DNA of 18,226 nt, from positions 1 to 18,226 of the forward strand of contig CAZKWE010000006.1 in NCBI GenBank assembly GCA_964556545.1, in the 5' to 3' direction. Shown one piece after another: positions 6,664 to 14,859 of this stretch (the first letter of the stretch is position 1; the number at the start of each line of letters is the position of its first letter). Both the position numbers and the translations under genes were made by a program. The notes under the pieces were generated by a model. The model had not been told where the DNA came from. It did no database searches and was given only the letters and a program-made list of their open reading frames with translations. Origin of the DNA: JALSKU01 sp964556545 (lineage in GTDB: Bacteria > Campylobacterota > Campylobacteria > Campylobacterales > JALSKU01).

Positions 6664-7524
6664 GTGTTAAATTTTAGTCAAATGTTATTGAAGCTTCAGG
6701 AGTATTGGGCGAACAAGGGGTGCAATATAGTTCAGCCTTATGATATACCTGCAGGTGCGGGAACTTTTCATAATGCTACTTTTTTAAGAAGTTTGGGCAA
6801 AAAGCCATGGAGTGCGGCTTATGTTGCACCTTCAAGAAGACCGACTGACGGAAGATACGGAGAAAATCCAAACAGACTTGGAAGCTACTATCAGTTTCAG
6901 GTAATCATAAAGCCGAGTCCTGATGATATACAGCAAATGTATCTGAAAAGTTTAGAATTTTTAGGACTTGATTTAAAATATCATGATGTCAGATTTGTAG
7001 AAGATAACTGGGAGAGTCCTACTCTTGGTGCTTGGGGACTTGGCTGGGAAGTTTGGATAGATGGTATGGAAGTAACACAATTTACATATTTTCAGCAAGT
7101 CGGAGGTATAGCTTGTCATCCTGTTTCAGTTGAAATTACATACGGGGTTGAGAGGCTTGCTATGTATCTTCAAGAGAAAGAGAGTGTATATGATATTATA
7201 TGGAATGAAAATGAAAACGGTATAACAACATACGGTGATGTGCATAAAGAAAGTGAATATGAATTTAGTAAATACAACTTTGAAATTGCTGATGTAGATA
7301 TGCTTTTTTCTCAGTTTGATACGGTATCAAAAGAGTGTAAAAGATGCCTTGAGGCCAACTTGCCACTTCCTGCTTATGACCAATGTTTGATTGCATCTCA
7401 TACTTTTAATGTTTTAGATGCAAGAAAAGCAATATCCGTAACAAGCAGACAAAGTTATATTCTAAAAATCAGAGAGTTAGCCAAAGGATGTGCTGAAAAA
7501 TATCTGGAAGTTATAAGCAAATGA
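6664..7524 (+). CDS. glyQ: Glycyl-tRNA synthetase alpha subunit
   Basis: Catalytic subunit of the alpha2beta2 bacterial glycyl-tRNA synthetase, which charges tRNA-Gly. The sequence is highly conserved: FSQMLLKLQEYWANKGC, QPYDIPAGAGTFHNATFLRSL, SRRPTDGRYGENPNRLG, RFVEDNWESPTLGAWGLGWE, then DGMEVTQFTYFQQVGG and the C-terminal LDARKAISVTSRQSYILKIREL. The GTG at 6664 begins MLNFSQM, the normal family N-terminus, preceded by GGGG at 6651-6654. The 286-residue length is standard. The stop overlaps the next ATG (ATGA). The beta subunit gene glyS is not in the window, consistent with its separate location in this phylum. Confidence 0.98.
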   Translation: MLNFSQMLLKLQEYWANKGCNIVQPYDIPAGAGTFHNATFLRSLGKKPWSAAYVAPSRRPTDGRYGENPNRLGSYYQFQVIIKPSPDDIQQMYLKSLEFLGLDLKYHDVRFVEDNWESPTLGAWGLGWEVWIDGMEVTQFTYFQQVGGIACHPVSVEITYGVERLAMYLQEKESVYDIIWNENENGITTYGDVHKESEYEFSKYNFEIADVDMLFSQFDTVSKECKRCLEANLPLPAYDQCLIASHTFNVLDARKAISVTSRQSYILKIRELAKGCAEKYLEVISK

Positions 7525-8243
7525 GAGTTGAAGAGATAATAAAAATACTTGATAAAATCGCACCTTTTGAGTTGCAAGAAGAGTGGGATAACAGCGGATT
7601 GATTATAGGATCGCCAAAAGATGAATTTTCAAATATTTACTTAAGTCTTGATGTAGATAGCGAACTTGTAAAATCATTAGAAAAGAATTCTTTGCTCATA
7701 ACCCACCATCCTTTGATGTTTAAGGGATTAAAACGGATAAATTTTACAAAATATCCCTCAAATGTTATAAAAGAGTTAATAAAAAAAGATATAAAACTTA
7801 TAAGTATGCATACAAATTATGACAAAACTTGTCTAAACAGTTATGTGGCACGAGAAATTTTGGGCTTTGATAAAATTGAGTGTAAAGAGTTTGTTTGCTA
7901 TTTTGATGTTAATGATACATTTGAAAGTTTCAGCAGACTTGTGAAAAATAGATTGAATCTACAATGTTTAAAAAAGGTCAAAGGGAAAGATTTTATAAAA
8001 AAAGCGGCATTGACTACGGGAAGCGGAGCACAATTGCTTGATAAGATTAATGCTGATTGTTTTTTAACAGGTGATATAAAATATCATCAAGCATATGAAG
8101 CTATGGAAAATAATCTTTCAATGATAGAAATAAATCATTTTGAGAGTGAGATATATTTTGCTGAGAGTTTGAATGAAAATTTGAAAAATTTTAATATTCA
8201 GGCTATAATTGCAAATTCAAAAAACCCATTTACATACGAGTAA
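7521..8243 (+). CDS. Nif3-like dinuclear metal centre protein (DUF34)
   Basis: Member of the NIF3/YbgI family, hexameric proteins with a two-metal site, often labelled GTP cyclohydrolase I type 2; the physiological role is unsettled. Ligands are in place: LLITHHPLMF (His62, His63), ISMHTNYD (His97, Asp101) and, near the C-terminus, INHFESE (His206, Glu210). The conserved EEWDNSGL near the start and TGDIKYHQA at 183-191 also fit. At 240 residues it is the short form without the inserted PII-like domain. The start codon overlaps the glyQ stop. The corresponding H. pylori gene, HP0959, also sits between glyQ and the zinc-ribbon gene. Confidence 0.92.
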   Translation: MRVEEIIKILDKIAPFELQEEWDNSGLIIGSPKDEFSNIYLSLDVDSELVKSLEKNSLLITHHPLMFKGLKRINFTKYPSNVIKELIKKDIKLISMHTNYDKTCLNSYVAREILGFDKIECKEFVCYFDVNDTFESFSRLVKNRLNLQCLKKVKGKDFIKKAALTTGSGAQLLDKINADCFLTGDIKYHQAYEAMENNLSMIEINHFESEIYFAESLNENLKNFNIQAIIANSKNPFTYE

Positions 8244-8265
8244 AATTTAAAAAATAAGGAAAAAG

Positions 8266-8985
8266 ATGAACAAATATTTAGAACAATTGATTGAACTTTC
8301 TCAAATAGATAAAGAGATTGATTCTTTTGGACCGAAAATTGAAGAAATTAACAAAGAGTTAAATAAAATAGTTAAAAAACAAGATGATTTGAAAGCAAAA
8401 AAAGATCAGCTTTTTGAAGAAAAGAAGGATAATGAACTTAAGATACGACAACATGAACTTCATATAGCAGAACTTAGTGAAAAGCTAAATGATATCGGTA
8501 AAAAAAGTGCAGCGGTAAAAACAGACAAAGAGATGAAAGCTCTTCAACTTGAAGAGGATATAACAAAAGAGCAATTGGATTTTGCAAATGAAGAGATACA
8601 AAGACTGCAAAAAGCCAACGAAACCAAAGAGAGTTTGATTTTGGATATTGACGAGGAACTTTCTGAAGTATTAAAAGCAGTTGAAGAAACAAGAAAAGAG
8701 ATAGAAACAAAACTTGAAGATATTGAAAAAAAGAGAAAAGAAGTTTATGCAAAAAGAGAAAAACTTCTTGGAAAAATTAACCAAAAAATACTTGAATTTT
8801 ATCATAAAGTTAGAAAATGGGCAGGAAACAGTACTGTAGTTCCGGTAAAAAAACAGGCATGCTACGGGTGTTTTATGAGAATTAACGATAAGACATATGC
8901 TTCGGTTATAAAAAGTGAAGATATTGTTACCTGTCCTCACTGTGGCAGAATTTTATACATAGAAGAAACTGTCGAAGAAGAGTAA
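8266..8985 (+). CDS. flgZ: C4-type zinc-ribbon coiled-coil protein (FlgZ/HP0958-like)
   Basis: About 180 N-terminal residues form a long antiparallel coiled coil (heptads from LEQLIELSQIDKEI to KINQKILEFYHKV). A C-terminal zinc ribbon with Cys199-x2-Cys202 and Cys223-x2-Cys226 follows. This is the layout of H. pylori HP0958 (FlgZ), reported to bind sigma-54 (RpoN) and flaA mRNA and to be required for flagella. The flanking genes (Nif3 upstream, waaA downstream) match HP0959 and HP0957, supporting orthology. AAGGA precedes the ATG. The motility role is transferred from H. pylori and is not visible in the sequence itself. Confidence 0.87.
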   Translation: MNKYLEQLIELSQIDKEIDSFGPKIEEINKELNKIVKKQDDLKAKKDQLFEEKKDNELKIRQHELHIAELSEKLNDIGKKSAAVKTDKEMKALQLEEDITKEQLDFANEEIQRLQKANETKESLILDIDEELSEVLKAVEETRKEIETKLEDIEKKRKEVYAKREKLLGKINQKILEFYHKVRKWAGNSTVVPVKKQACYGCFMRINDKTYASVIKSEDIVTCPHCGRILYIEETVEEE

Positions 8986-8991
8986 AATTTA

Positions 8992-10158
8992 TTGATAAAA
9001 ATTTTACAAAATAATCTGTTTTTAACTACCTACTATATTTTGGCAATGCTTATATATATATTTGCATTGCCTTATCTTATATATCTTGGTTTTAAAAGAA
9101 AATACAAAGATTCGATTCCCGCAAGATTTTTTTTACATAAAAATAGTTTTTTTAAATCAAACCGTGTATGGTTTCATGCCTGTTCGCTGGGTGAGGTAAA
9201 ATCCATAAAGCCTGTTATAGAAAAACTTAATACAAAAGTAAATATTAGTGTTATAACCAATACAGGTTTTAGTGAAGCAAAAAAGATAACTGATGAGGTA
9301 AGATTTTTACCTTATGAAATTTTTCATCCATTTTGGCAGAAAAAACAAAAAGTACTTGTTGTTATGGAAGCGGAACTTTGGTATATGCTTTTTTTGATTG
9401 CAAAAAGAAAAGGAGATAAAACTATACTTTTAAATGCAAGGATAAGCGACAAATCATATAAAAGCTATAAGAGATTCAGTTTTTTTTATAAAAAAATTTT
9501 TGATAATATAGATGAAGTTTTTGCTCAAAGTAAAAAAGACAAGAGTAGATTGGAAGAACTTGGTGCTAAAAATATAACCGTAACAGGCAATATAAAAAAT
9601 TCTACCTGCTTCAGCCCGACAGGCAAATATATAAAACCGGACGGCAAAAGAGTTATAGTTTTGGCAAGTACTCATGAAGATGAGGAGTATTTACTTCTTC
9701 AAAATTTACAATTGCAAAAAGAAGATATGCTCATAGTCGTACCCAGGCATCCTGAAAGATTTGAAAAAGTAGATAAAATTCTTTATAAATACAGTAAAGA
9801 TTTTGATAAAAGCTATATAAGATTATCTTATAATGATACATTGCAAAGTGATATTTTGCTTTGCGATAAAATGGGCGAATTGATAAATTTTTATGAAATA
9901 TCCGATATAACAATCTTAGGAGGATCGTTTATAGACGGTATAGGAGGGCATAATCCTTTGGAACCTGCATATTTTGAAAATATAATTATAAGCGGAGAGT
10001 ATATTTTTAATCAGAAAACTTTATTTGACGATGTTGCGAATATATATATAAGCAAAGCTGAGAAGTTACCCCGTTTATTAAAACAGGATTTAAAAAGATC
10101 TTTTATAAAAAATACAATTGATCTTGAGCCAATCATTAAAAGCATAAACAAAGTATGA
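8992..10158 (+). CDS. waaA: 3-deoxy-D-manno-octulosonic acid (Kdo) transferase
   Basis: GT30 glycosyltransferase adding Kdo to lipid A precursor at the cytoplasmic face of the inner membrane. The N-terminal membrane anchor (about residues 11-33, TTYYILAMLIYIFALPYLIY) precedes WFHACSLGE with the conserved catalytic Glu68. Later motifs are VITNTGFSEAK, VMEAELW, TGNIK, ASTHEDEE, PRHPERF (251-257) and GGSFIDGIGGHNPLEP (310-325). The start is a TTG at 8992, seven bases after the previous stop. No ATG precedes the anchor and the ribosome site is weak (GAAGAAGAG), so expression may depend on coupling. At 388 residues it is slightly short of enterobacterial WaaA, as usual for this phylum. Confidence 0.95.
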   Translation: MIKILQNNLFLTTYYILAMLIYIFALPYLIYLGFKRKYKDSIPARFFLHKNSFFKSNRVWFHACSLGEVKSIKPVIEKLNTKVNISVITNTGFSEAKKITDEVRFLPYEIFHPFWQKKQKVLVVMEAELWYMLFLIAKRKGDKTILLNARISDKSYKSYKRFSFFYKKIFDNIDEVFAQSKKDKSRLEELGAKNITVTGNIKNSTCFSPTGKYIKPDGKRVIVLASTHEDEEYLLLQNLQLQKEDMLIVVPRHPERFEKVDKILYKYSKDFDKSYIRLSYNDTLQSDILLCDKMGELINFYEISDITILGGSFIDGIGGHNPLEPAYFENIIISGEYIFNQKTLFDDVANIYISKAEKLPRLLKQDLKRSFIKNTIDLEPIIKSINKV

Positions 10159-10170
10159 AAGGTTGGGTAA

Positions 10171-10464
10171 ATGTGGTATGAGATAAAAGATGATTTTATC
10201 ATAATCAATATAAAAGCCATACCGAATTCGAGTAAAAATGTAATATCCGAGGTTTTGGAAGATCAAATAAAAATCAAGATAAAAGCACCTGCAGTTGAAG
10301 GAGCGGCAAACAAGGAGCTTGTAAAATTTTTTTCCAAAAAATTCAAGGTGTCAAAAAGCGATATAGAATTTGTAGGTGGATTAACAAGCAAGAGAAAAAG
10401 GGTTAAACTTCCTTTTAATGAAAAAGTAAAACAAATAATACAGGATAAACAAAAAAATGACTAA
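10171..10464 (+). CDS. DUF167 (YggU-like) protein
   Basis: Small conserved protein of 97 residues without an established function. The family signature is clear: INIKAIPNSSKNVI, then IKIKIKAPAVEGAANKELVKFFSKKF, and an end reading GGLTSKRKRVKLPF. It is expected to be a compact cytosolic alpha/beta domain. GAAAGG at 10157-10162 overlaps the waaA stop and supports the ATG. Its 3' end overlaps the following synthase gene by eight bases, suggesting coupled translation. Confidence 0.9.
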   Translation: MWYEIKDDFIIINIKAIPNSSKNVISEVLEDQIKIKIKAPAVEGAANKELVKFFSKKFKVSKSDIEFVGGLTSKRKRVKLPFNEKVKQIIQDKQKND

Positions 10465-11185
10465 GAAAGAAAAAGCATATAAGTTACTGGCATTACAGGA
10501 AGGGATATCAAACAGAGCTGCAAAAGATTTGATAGACAGAGGAGTTGTATTTTCAGGCAATAAAAAAGTACAAATTGCAAGAGGTGAGCTTGATATCAAA
10601 TCAAAGTTTAAAATTCAAAAAATTCAAAAAATAAAGAAAATTTTTGAAGATGAAAATATTATAGCAGTAGACAAGCCGGCTTTTTTAAATAGCGATGAAA
10701 TATCAAAAAAACTTGGATATCCTCTTTTAAACAGGCTTGACAAAGAAACAAGCGGAGTTTTACTTTTGGTAAAAAATGAAGAGTTTCAAAAAAAAGCTAT
10801 CAAAGAGTATAAAGAACACAGAGTCTTAAAAGAGTATATAGCATGGGTTGAAGGCAGAGTTGTTGACGAGATGGAGATAAACAAACCTATTTTAAGTATT
10901 AAAAAAGGCAAAGCTTACAGTAAAATTAGTAAAGACGGTAAAGAAGCCATAACTTTTATAAAACCGTTGATGATCGAAGGCAATAAATCGAAAATCAAAG
11001 TGATTATAAAAACAGGCAGAACCCATCAGGTCAGAGTACATTTAAAAAGTATAGCACATTCTATAGTCGGCGATGTCCAGTATGGAGGTAAACCGTTTAA
11101 AAGAGTAATGCTTCATTCATATAAAACCGAACTTTTAGGGTATAGCTTTATATCAGAAGAGCCAAAAGAGTTTATAATTTTTTAA
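10457..11185 (+). CDS. RluA-family RNA pseudouridine synthase
   Basis: Isomerises uridine to pseudouridine in RNA; target not known from sequence. The N-terminus (residues 1-50, with ISNRAAKDLIDRGVVFSG) looks like an S4 RNA-binding domain. The catalytic domain has IIAVDKP, LLNRLDKETSGVLLL with catalytic Asp95, then GRTHQVRVHLKS and GDVQYGG. The stretch between VDKP and RLD is shorter than in RluC/RluD. A short lysine-isoleucine repeat (IQKIQKIKKI, 53-62), encoded by a duplicated attcaaaaa, sits between the domains. It ends the operon and is syntenic with Cj0708 and HP0956. No hairpin terminator follows. Confidence 0.93.
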   Translation: MTKKEKAYKLLALQEGISNRAAKDLIDRGVVFSGNKKVQIARGELDIKSKFKIQKIQKIKKIFEDENIIAVDKPAFLNSDEISKKLGYPLLNRLDKETSGVLLLVKNEEFQKKAIKEYKEHRVLKEYIAWVEGRVVDEMEINKPILSIKKGKAYSKISKDGKEAITFIKPLMIEGNKSKIKVIIKTGRTHQVRVHLKSIAHSIVGDVQYGGKPFKRVMLHSYKTELLGYSFISEEPKEFIIF

Positions 11186-11197
11186 TAATTTTAAATG

Positions 11198-11203
11198 TAT
11201 AAT
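11198..11203 (+). promoter_or_regulatory. Candidate -10 box for the diguanylate cyclase gene
   Basis: TATAAT lies in the 65-bp gap between the pseudouridine synthase and the GGDEF gene, implying a leader of about 40 nt that ends in a strong ribosome site (AAGGAGG, 11239-11245) five bases before the GTG. No -35 match is seen. The region is very AT-rich, so chance occurrence is possible, and read-through from the operon cannot be excluded. Confidence 0.35.
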
Positions 11204-11250
11204 ATTTAAATATAAGAATAATTTTATTTTTAATCACAAAGGAGGGTGCG

Positions 11251-12657
11251 GTGATAAAAAAATACATAATTTTATTTATATGTTTAGTTATCTTTACAAC
11301 ACCCCTTTCTCTTTTTGCATTGTCGCCGTCTCTTAATTTGACCAAACAAGAGTATAATTTTATCAAAAACCATCCGGTTAAATGTGTTGTAACCGGCACA
11401 TGGGAGCCGTTTAATGTTGTTCAAAACGGAAAACTTATAGGTATCGGTATCGACTATTGGCAATATATTAAAAAGGAGCTTGGACTTAAAGGCAAATGCA
11501 AAATAGCCAAAAGTTTTGAAGAAGTTTTAAAATCCATAAAAAATAAGAGTGCCGATATCAATATTGCTACCGGAAAAACAAAAGATAGAGAAAAATATGC
11601 ATATTTCTCAAAACCATATGACTCTTTTCCTATAGTTATTGCCACAAGAAATGATGTTGGTTTTATTCCTGATATGGAATTTTTAAAAGATAAGATTATA
11701 GCTGTCGGAAAAGACTATACTGCCGAAAGGTTTCTAAAAGAGCATTATCCTGATTATAAAATAGTCGAAGTAAAAAATATTTCAATAGCTTTGCAAATGG
11801 TATGTAATGGAAAAGCATATGCTGCTATAGATACATTGCCGGTAATAGCCTACAAAATCAACAAATACTCTTTTGCAAATTTAAAAATTTCAGGCAGAAC
11901 TCCTTGGAAATTTGATATGAGATTTATGGTTAGAAAAGATTTAAAAAAGTTAATACCTCTTTTAAACCGGGCAATAGATAATATACCAAAAACTCAAAAA
12001 GAACTCATATATAAAAAATGGATATCGGTACGACACAAACAAAGAATGAATACAAAAACCGTTTTATTGTTGTTTTTTGCGGTATTTGTGATATTATTAT
12101 TTGTTATAGGTTGGGTTATATACTTGAAAAAAGAGATTAAGAGCAAAGATTTGCTTGAGAATCAATTGGAAAAACTGGCAACTGTTGACAAACTTACATC
12201 AATATACAATAGATATAAAATGGATTTGAGTCTGGAAGAACAGATAGAAATAGCAAAAAGGTACAAAAGACCTTTAAGTATCGTATTTTTCGATATAGAT
12301 CATTTTAAAAAGATCAATGATGCTTTTGGTCACAGACAAGGTGACAAAGTTTTAAAAGAGTTAAGCAGATTTGTTTCAACTTATCTTAGAAAGAGTGATA
12401 TTTTTGGCAGATGGGGAGGAGAAGAATTTTTAATCATACTGCCTGAAACATCCAAAGATGAGGCAATAAAACTGGCAGAAAAATTAAGAAAACATATACA
12501 AGAGCATTTTGGCAAGATTGGTCAATTAACATGCAGTTTTGGTGTTGTATCATTGCAAGATAAAGACAATTCAGAAACTCTCATATCAAGAGTGGATAAA
12601 AAGCTTTACAAAGCAAAACAAAACGGAAGAAACAGGGTAGAAAACAATTTGGATTAG
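11251..12657 (+). CDS. Membrane diguanylate cyclase with periplasmic SBP_bac_3 sensor domain
   Basis: Predicted sensor that makes cyclic di-GMP. Residues 1-23 are a signal peptide or membrane start ending SLFA. Residues about 30-258 form a BvgS-like periplasmic solute-binding domain (FIKNHPVKCVV, TWEPFNVVQNGKLIGIGIDYW, later RKDLKKLIPLLNRAI). A transmembrane helix spans about 270-292, then a short linker and a GGDEF domain. The catalytic motif is GGEEF (389-393), with FFDIDHFKKIND and DKLTSIYNR as expected. RKSD (380-383) lies exactly five residues before GGEEF, matching the RxxD inhibitory I-site. No EAL or HD-GYP domain is fused. The GTG start has a near-perfect ribosome site. The ligand is unknown; amino acids are a guess from the family. 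Confidence 0.93.
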   Translation: MIKKYIILFICLVIFTTPLSLFALSPSLNLTKQEYNFIKNHPVKCVVTGTWEPFNVVQNGKLIGIGIDYWQYIKKELGLKGKCKIAKSFEEVLKSIKNKSADINIATGKTKDREKYAYFSKPYDSFPIVIATRNDVGFIPDMEFLKDKIIAVGKDYTAERFLKEHYPDYKIVEVKNISIALQMVCNGKAYAAIDTLPVIAYKINKYSFANLKISGRTPWKFDMRFMVRKDLKKLIPLLNRAIDNIPKTQKELIYKKWISVRHKQRMNTKTVLLLFFAVFVILLFVIGWVIYLKKEIKSKDLLENQLEKLATVDKLTSIYNRYKMDLSLEEQIEIAKRYKRPLSIVFFDIDHFKKINDAFGHRQGDKVLKELSRFVSTYLRKSDIFGRWGGEEFLIILPETSKDEAIKLAEKLRKHIQEHFGKIGQLTCSFGVVSLQDKDNSETLISRVDKKLYKAKQNGRNRVENNLD

Positions 12658-12710
12658 GTACTTATATAGCAATAAAAAATTTTTCAAATATCAATTTTAT
12701 GTTAATAATT

Positions 12711-13652
12711 CTAAAATTTAAAAACTATACTAATCCCGCCTGTTTCCTCATTGTGAGAGTTTGATATCCCGTCTTTGACCATCTTGACTGATTTTAGATA
12801 AAAAGATACTGCATAGTCATCATAGTATAAATCGAGTGCTAATTTTGCTCCTTGCATATAATTTATAGAGTGTAAGTTGTATCCCTCATCTATCGCTTTA
12901 TCAATTAGATAGTATTTATAAAACTTGTTGTAATATACTCCCAGACTAAAAGCCCAGTTAAATTTCTTTGTAGATTTGTAATTAAGCAATAAAGCTTCAT
13001 TCGCACCTATGAAAGTACCGGCCGTTAAAAAATTTGCAAACGGAAAACTGCTTAGTCTAACAGTGCCCCCAATAAGAACTCCTTGATAAAAGTTTCCATA
13101 GTCTCCTTTTATATTGGTAGTAAAATCAAGATTTAAATTTTTAATTTTTACAGGTGTTGTTTTGTATCCAAGCTGATAGGATATACCGCTGATAAAATGA
13201 TCTTTTAACTGATTATCCCAACCTTTCGGTTTGTCATGGCCTATTAGAGCATGAAAGTTTTTTTGAAGAGAATCAGCTCCAGTTGAAGGTCCTACCAAAC
13301 CGGCATTGATACCTATTTCATTGAAAAAATTAGCAGAAGATTTATAAAACAAAAAATTAAAATCAAGATAACCGGCATAAGGTAAATCATTTAAATCTCT
13401 TGTGCTTATTTTTTTATTTTTAGGTGTAAAGATAGCATGAGATATAGAAAATGCAACATTTTTTTGTTTCATATTTAAAAAAGGTAAAATATCAGGGAAA
13501 GTTGTATTGTTATCACTCATCCATGTATAATATATACCGTTTGTATAGTGATTGTCTTTGCCGACTATGGCATCATTTTCCAAAGTAAATGATGAAGTAC
13601 CTGCATATGCAAAGGTGCTTAACAGCAGTATTATAATAAATTTAGTTTTCAT
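12711..13652 (-). CDS. lpxR: Outer-membrane lipid A 3'-O-deacylase (LpxR family, DUF2219)
   Basis: Outer-membrane barrel enzyme that removes the 3'-acyloxyacyl chain from lipid A. A signal peptide ends FAYA at residue 17. Mature numbering then puts LENDAI at residues 7-12, aligning Asn9 and Asp10 with the Salmonella LpxR active site. HYTNGIYYTW follows. The second active-site region reads LQKNFHALIG, supplying Gln130 and His134 (precursor numbering; Gln118 and His122 in Salmonella), then KPKGWDNQL, a family hallmark. The chain ends FKF, with the terminal Phe expected for BAM-assembled barrels. At 313 residues it is normal. It lies 127 bp downstream of the exporter genes, with its own candidate promoter, and converges on the cyclase gene; no hairpin terminator was found in that 53-bp gap. 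Confidence 0.9.
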   Translation of the reverse strand: MKTKFIIILLLSTFAYAGTSSFTLENDAIVGKDNHYTNGIYYTWMSDNNTTFPDILPFLNMKQKNVAFSISHAIFTPKNKKISTRDLNDLPYAGYLDFNFLFYKSSANFFNEIGINAGLVGPSTGADSLQKNFHALIGHDKPKGWDNQLKDHFISGISYQLGYKTTPVKIKNLNLDFTTNIKGDYGNFYQGVLIGGTVRLSSFPFANFLTAGTFIGANEALLLNYKSTKKFNWAFSLGVYYNKFYKYYLIDKAIDEGYNLHSINYMQGAKLALDLYYDDYAVSFYLKSVKMVKDGISNSHNEETGGISIVFKF

Positions 13653-13714
13653 TGTTGCCTGCCATTGTGGTGATTATTGGATATACCCTTATTGTAATGT
13701 AATTTCAAATAAAT

Positions 13715-13764
13715 ATTATATCATATATTATTTGTATTTCATAAAACTTCCAAATGTATGTCAA
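13715..13764 (-). promoter_or_regulatory. Candidate lpxR promoter region
   Basis: The 127-bp gap upstream of lpxR has two candidates on the minus strand. A consensus TTGACA (13759-13764) is 17 bp from TGAAAT (13736-13741). A perfect TATAAT (13715-13720, in ATGATATAAT) is nearer the gene, giving a leader of about 55 nt. Either would let lpxR be expressed apart from the exporter genes. No terminator hairpin is seen after the upstream permease, so read-through is also possible. Confidence 0.4.
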
Positions 13765-13779
13765 ATATATATAATTCGG

Positions 13780-14859
13780 TTAAAAAAGTTTTCCGATTTT
13801 TCTAAAACCATACCAGTAAAGCACTATTCCCAAAATTAATACCCCGCTAAAGTATGGCCATAAATCAACAAACTGTGTACCTCTGAAAAAGATACTCTCA
13901 GTCCCTTCTATATAGTAACGAAGCGGTGAAAATAAAGAGAGTTTTTGAAATACAGGATGCATTGCATAAACAGGTGTCCATGCACCACTTAAAAAAATAA
14001 GCGGCATCATGATGATGATAGAGAGTTGAGCAACCTGCATCGTATCTTTTGAAACTGCCGCTACAAAAAGACCTATACCGGCACTTGAGATTGAGTAAAA
14101 AAAGGTCAGTAACATAAATGCCCAAAATGAACCATTGAGTGGGACATTAAACTCTCCAAAAAGCACAAACCCTACCGATAAAACAGTCCCTGCCATAATG
14201 ATAATAACTTGAGATAAACTTTTTGCCAAAATAGTTATCTTCGGATCAATCGGCATAAGCAACATAATATCCCATGTACCATCCTCTTTCTCTTTAACAA
14301 AGACTATTGCAGTTAAGATAACTATTAGCATGGTAATCATTGAGAGTAATTCAGTAAGAGCCATAAAGCTGTGATTATCTGCATTTTCATTAAAAAGTTT
14401 GTGTGACTTAATCTCAAGTGGCAGATTCATTGACTGAAAATCAAGAATAATATTTTGAATATAAACCATAGTTGTTAATGCTTGAGATGCTGCTGTAGCA
14501 TCCAATAAAATATTTAACTGTGCAACTTTACCATCTCGGTAATTCTTTTCAAAATCACTATCAAATATCATTCCAACCATCACCTCTTTATTGAAAATAG
14601 CTTCCGATAGTGCTTTTTGTGAAGTATATGCAACAGGTGTTTTAAACTCCGGCTTATGGAGTCTTGCAAGTATCTTTTGACTTATGCCCCCGCCTGTTTT
14701 ATCTACATAGCCAACAACAACATTTTTTGGTTTAAGCTGTATCCCTGAACCTGCTACATAAATATCTATGGTAAATGAGTAAAGCACCATAATCACCAAT
14801 GCAACGGAGCGAAGAAAACTAAGGAGTTCTTTACTTACAATAATTGCAAATATTCGCAT
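13780..14859 (-). CDS. ABC-2 type exporter permease (YbhR-like)
   Basis: Inner-membrane subunit of an ABC exporter. The N-terminal membrane helix (about residues 15-35) is followed by a large periplasmic loop (about 40-165, with VVVGYVDKTGGGIS and the KEVMVGMIFDSDFEKNYRDG segment). Five or so membrane helices fill 170-355. The cytoplasmic coupling segment EKEDGTWDIMLLMPI is the ABC-2 family signature. TaATG overlap with the previous permease (stop and start share one base) shows tight coupling. It is the last exporter gene of the cassette. The YbhR label follows from the HlyD/ATPase/two-permease layout; the substrate is unknown. Confidence 0.9.
   Translation of the reverse strand: MRIFAIIVSKELLSFLRSVALVIMVLYSFTIDIYVAGSGIQLKPKNVVVGYVDKTGGGISQKILARLHKPEFKTPVAYTSQKALSEAIFNKEVMVGMIFDSDFEKNYRDGKVAQLNILLDATAASQALTTMVYIQNIILDFQSMNLPLEIKSHKLFNENADNHSFMALTELLSMITMLIVILTAIVFVKEKEDGTWDIMLLMPIDPKITILAKSLSQVIIIMAGTVLSVGFVLFGEFNVPLNGSFWAFMLLTFFYSISSAGIGLFVAAVSKDTMQVAQLSIIIMMPLIFLSGAWTPVYAMHPVFQKLSLFSPLRYYIEGTESIFFRGTQFVDLWPYFSGVLILGIVLYWYGFRKIGKLF

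Noticed and set aside
10610..10640. Tandem attcaaaaa repeat in the pseudouridine synthase gene
   Set aside because: Only two short copies encoding a Lys/Ile linker. Consistent with low-complexity drift, not a functional repeat array.
12658..12710. Terminator between the cyclase and lpxR
   Set aside because: Only an A6/T5 run (12675-12684) with no GC stem was found. Convergent genes may end another way.
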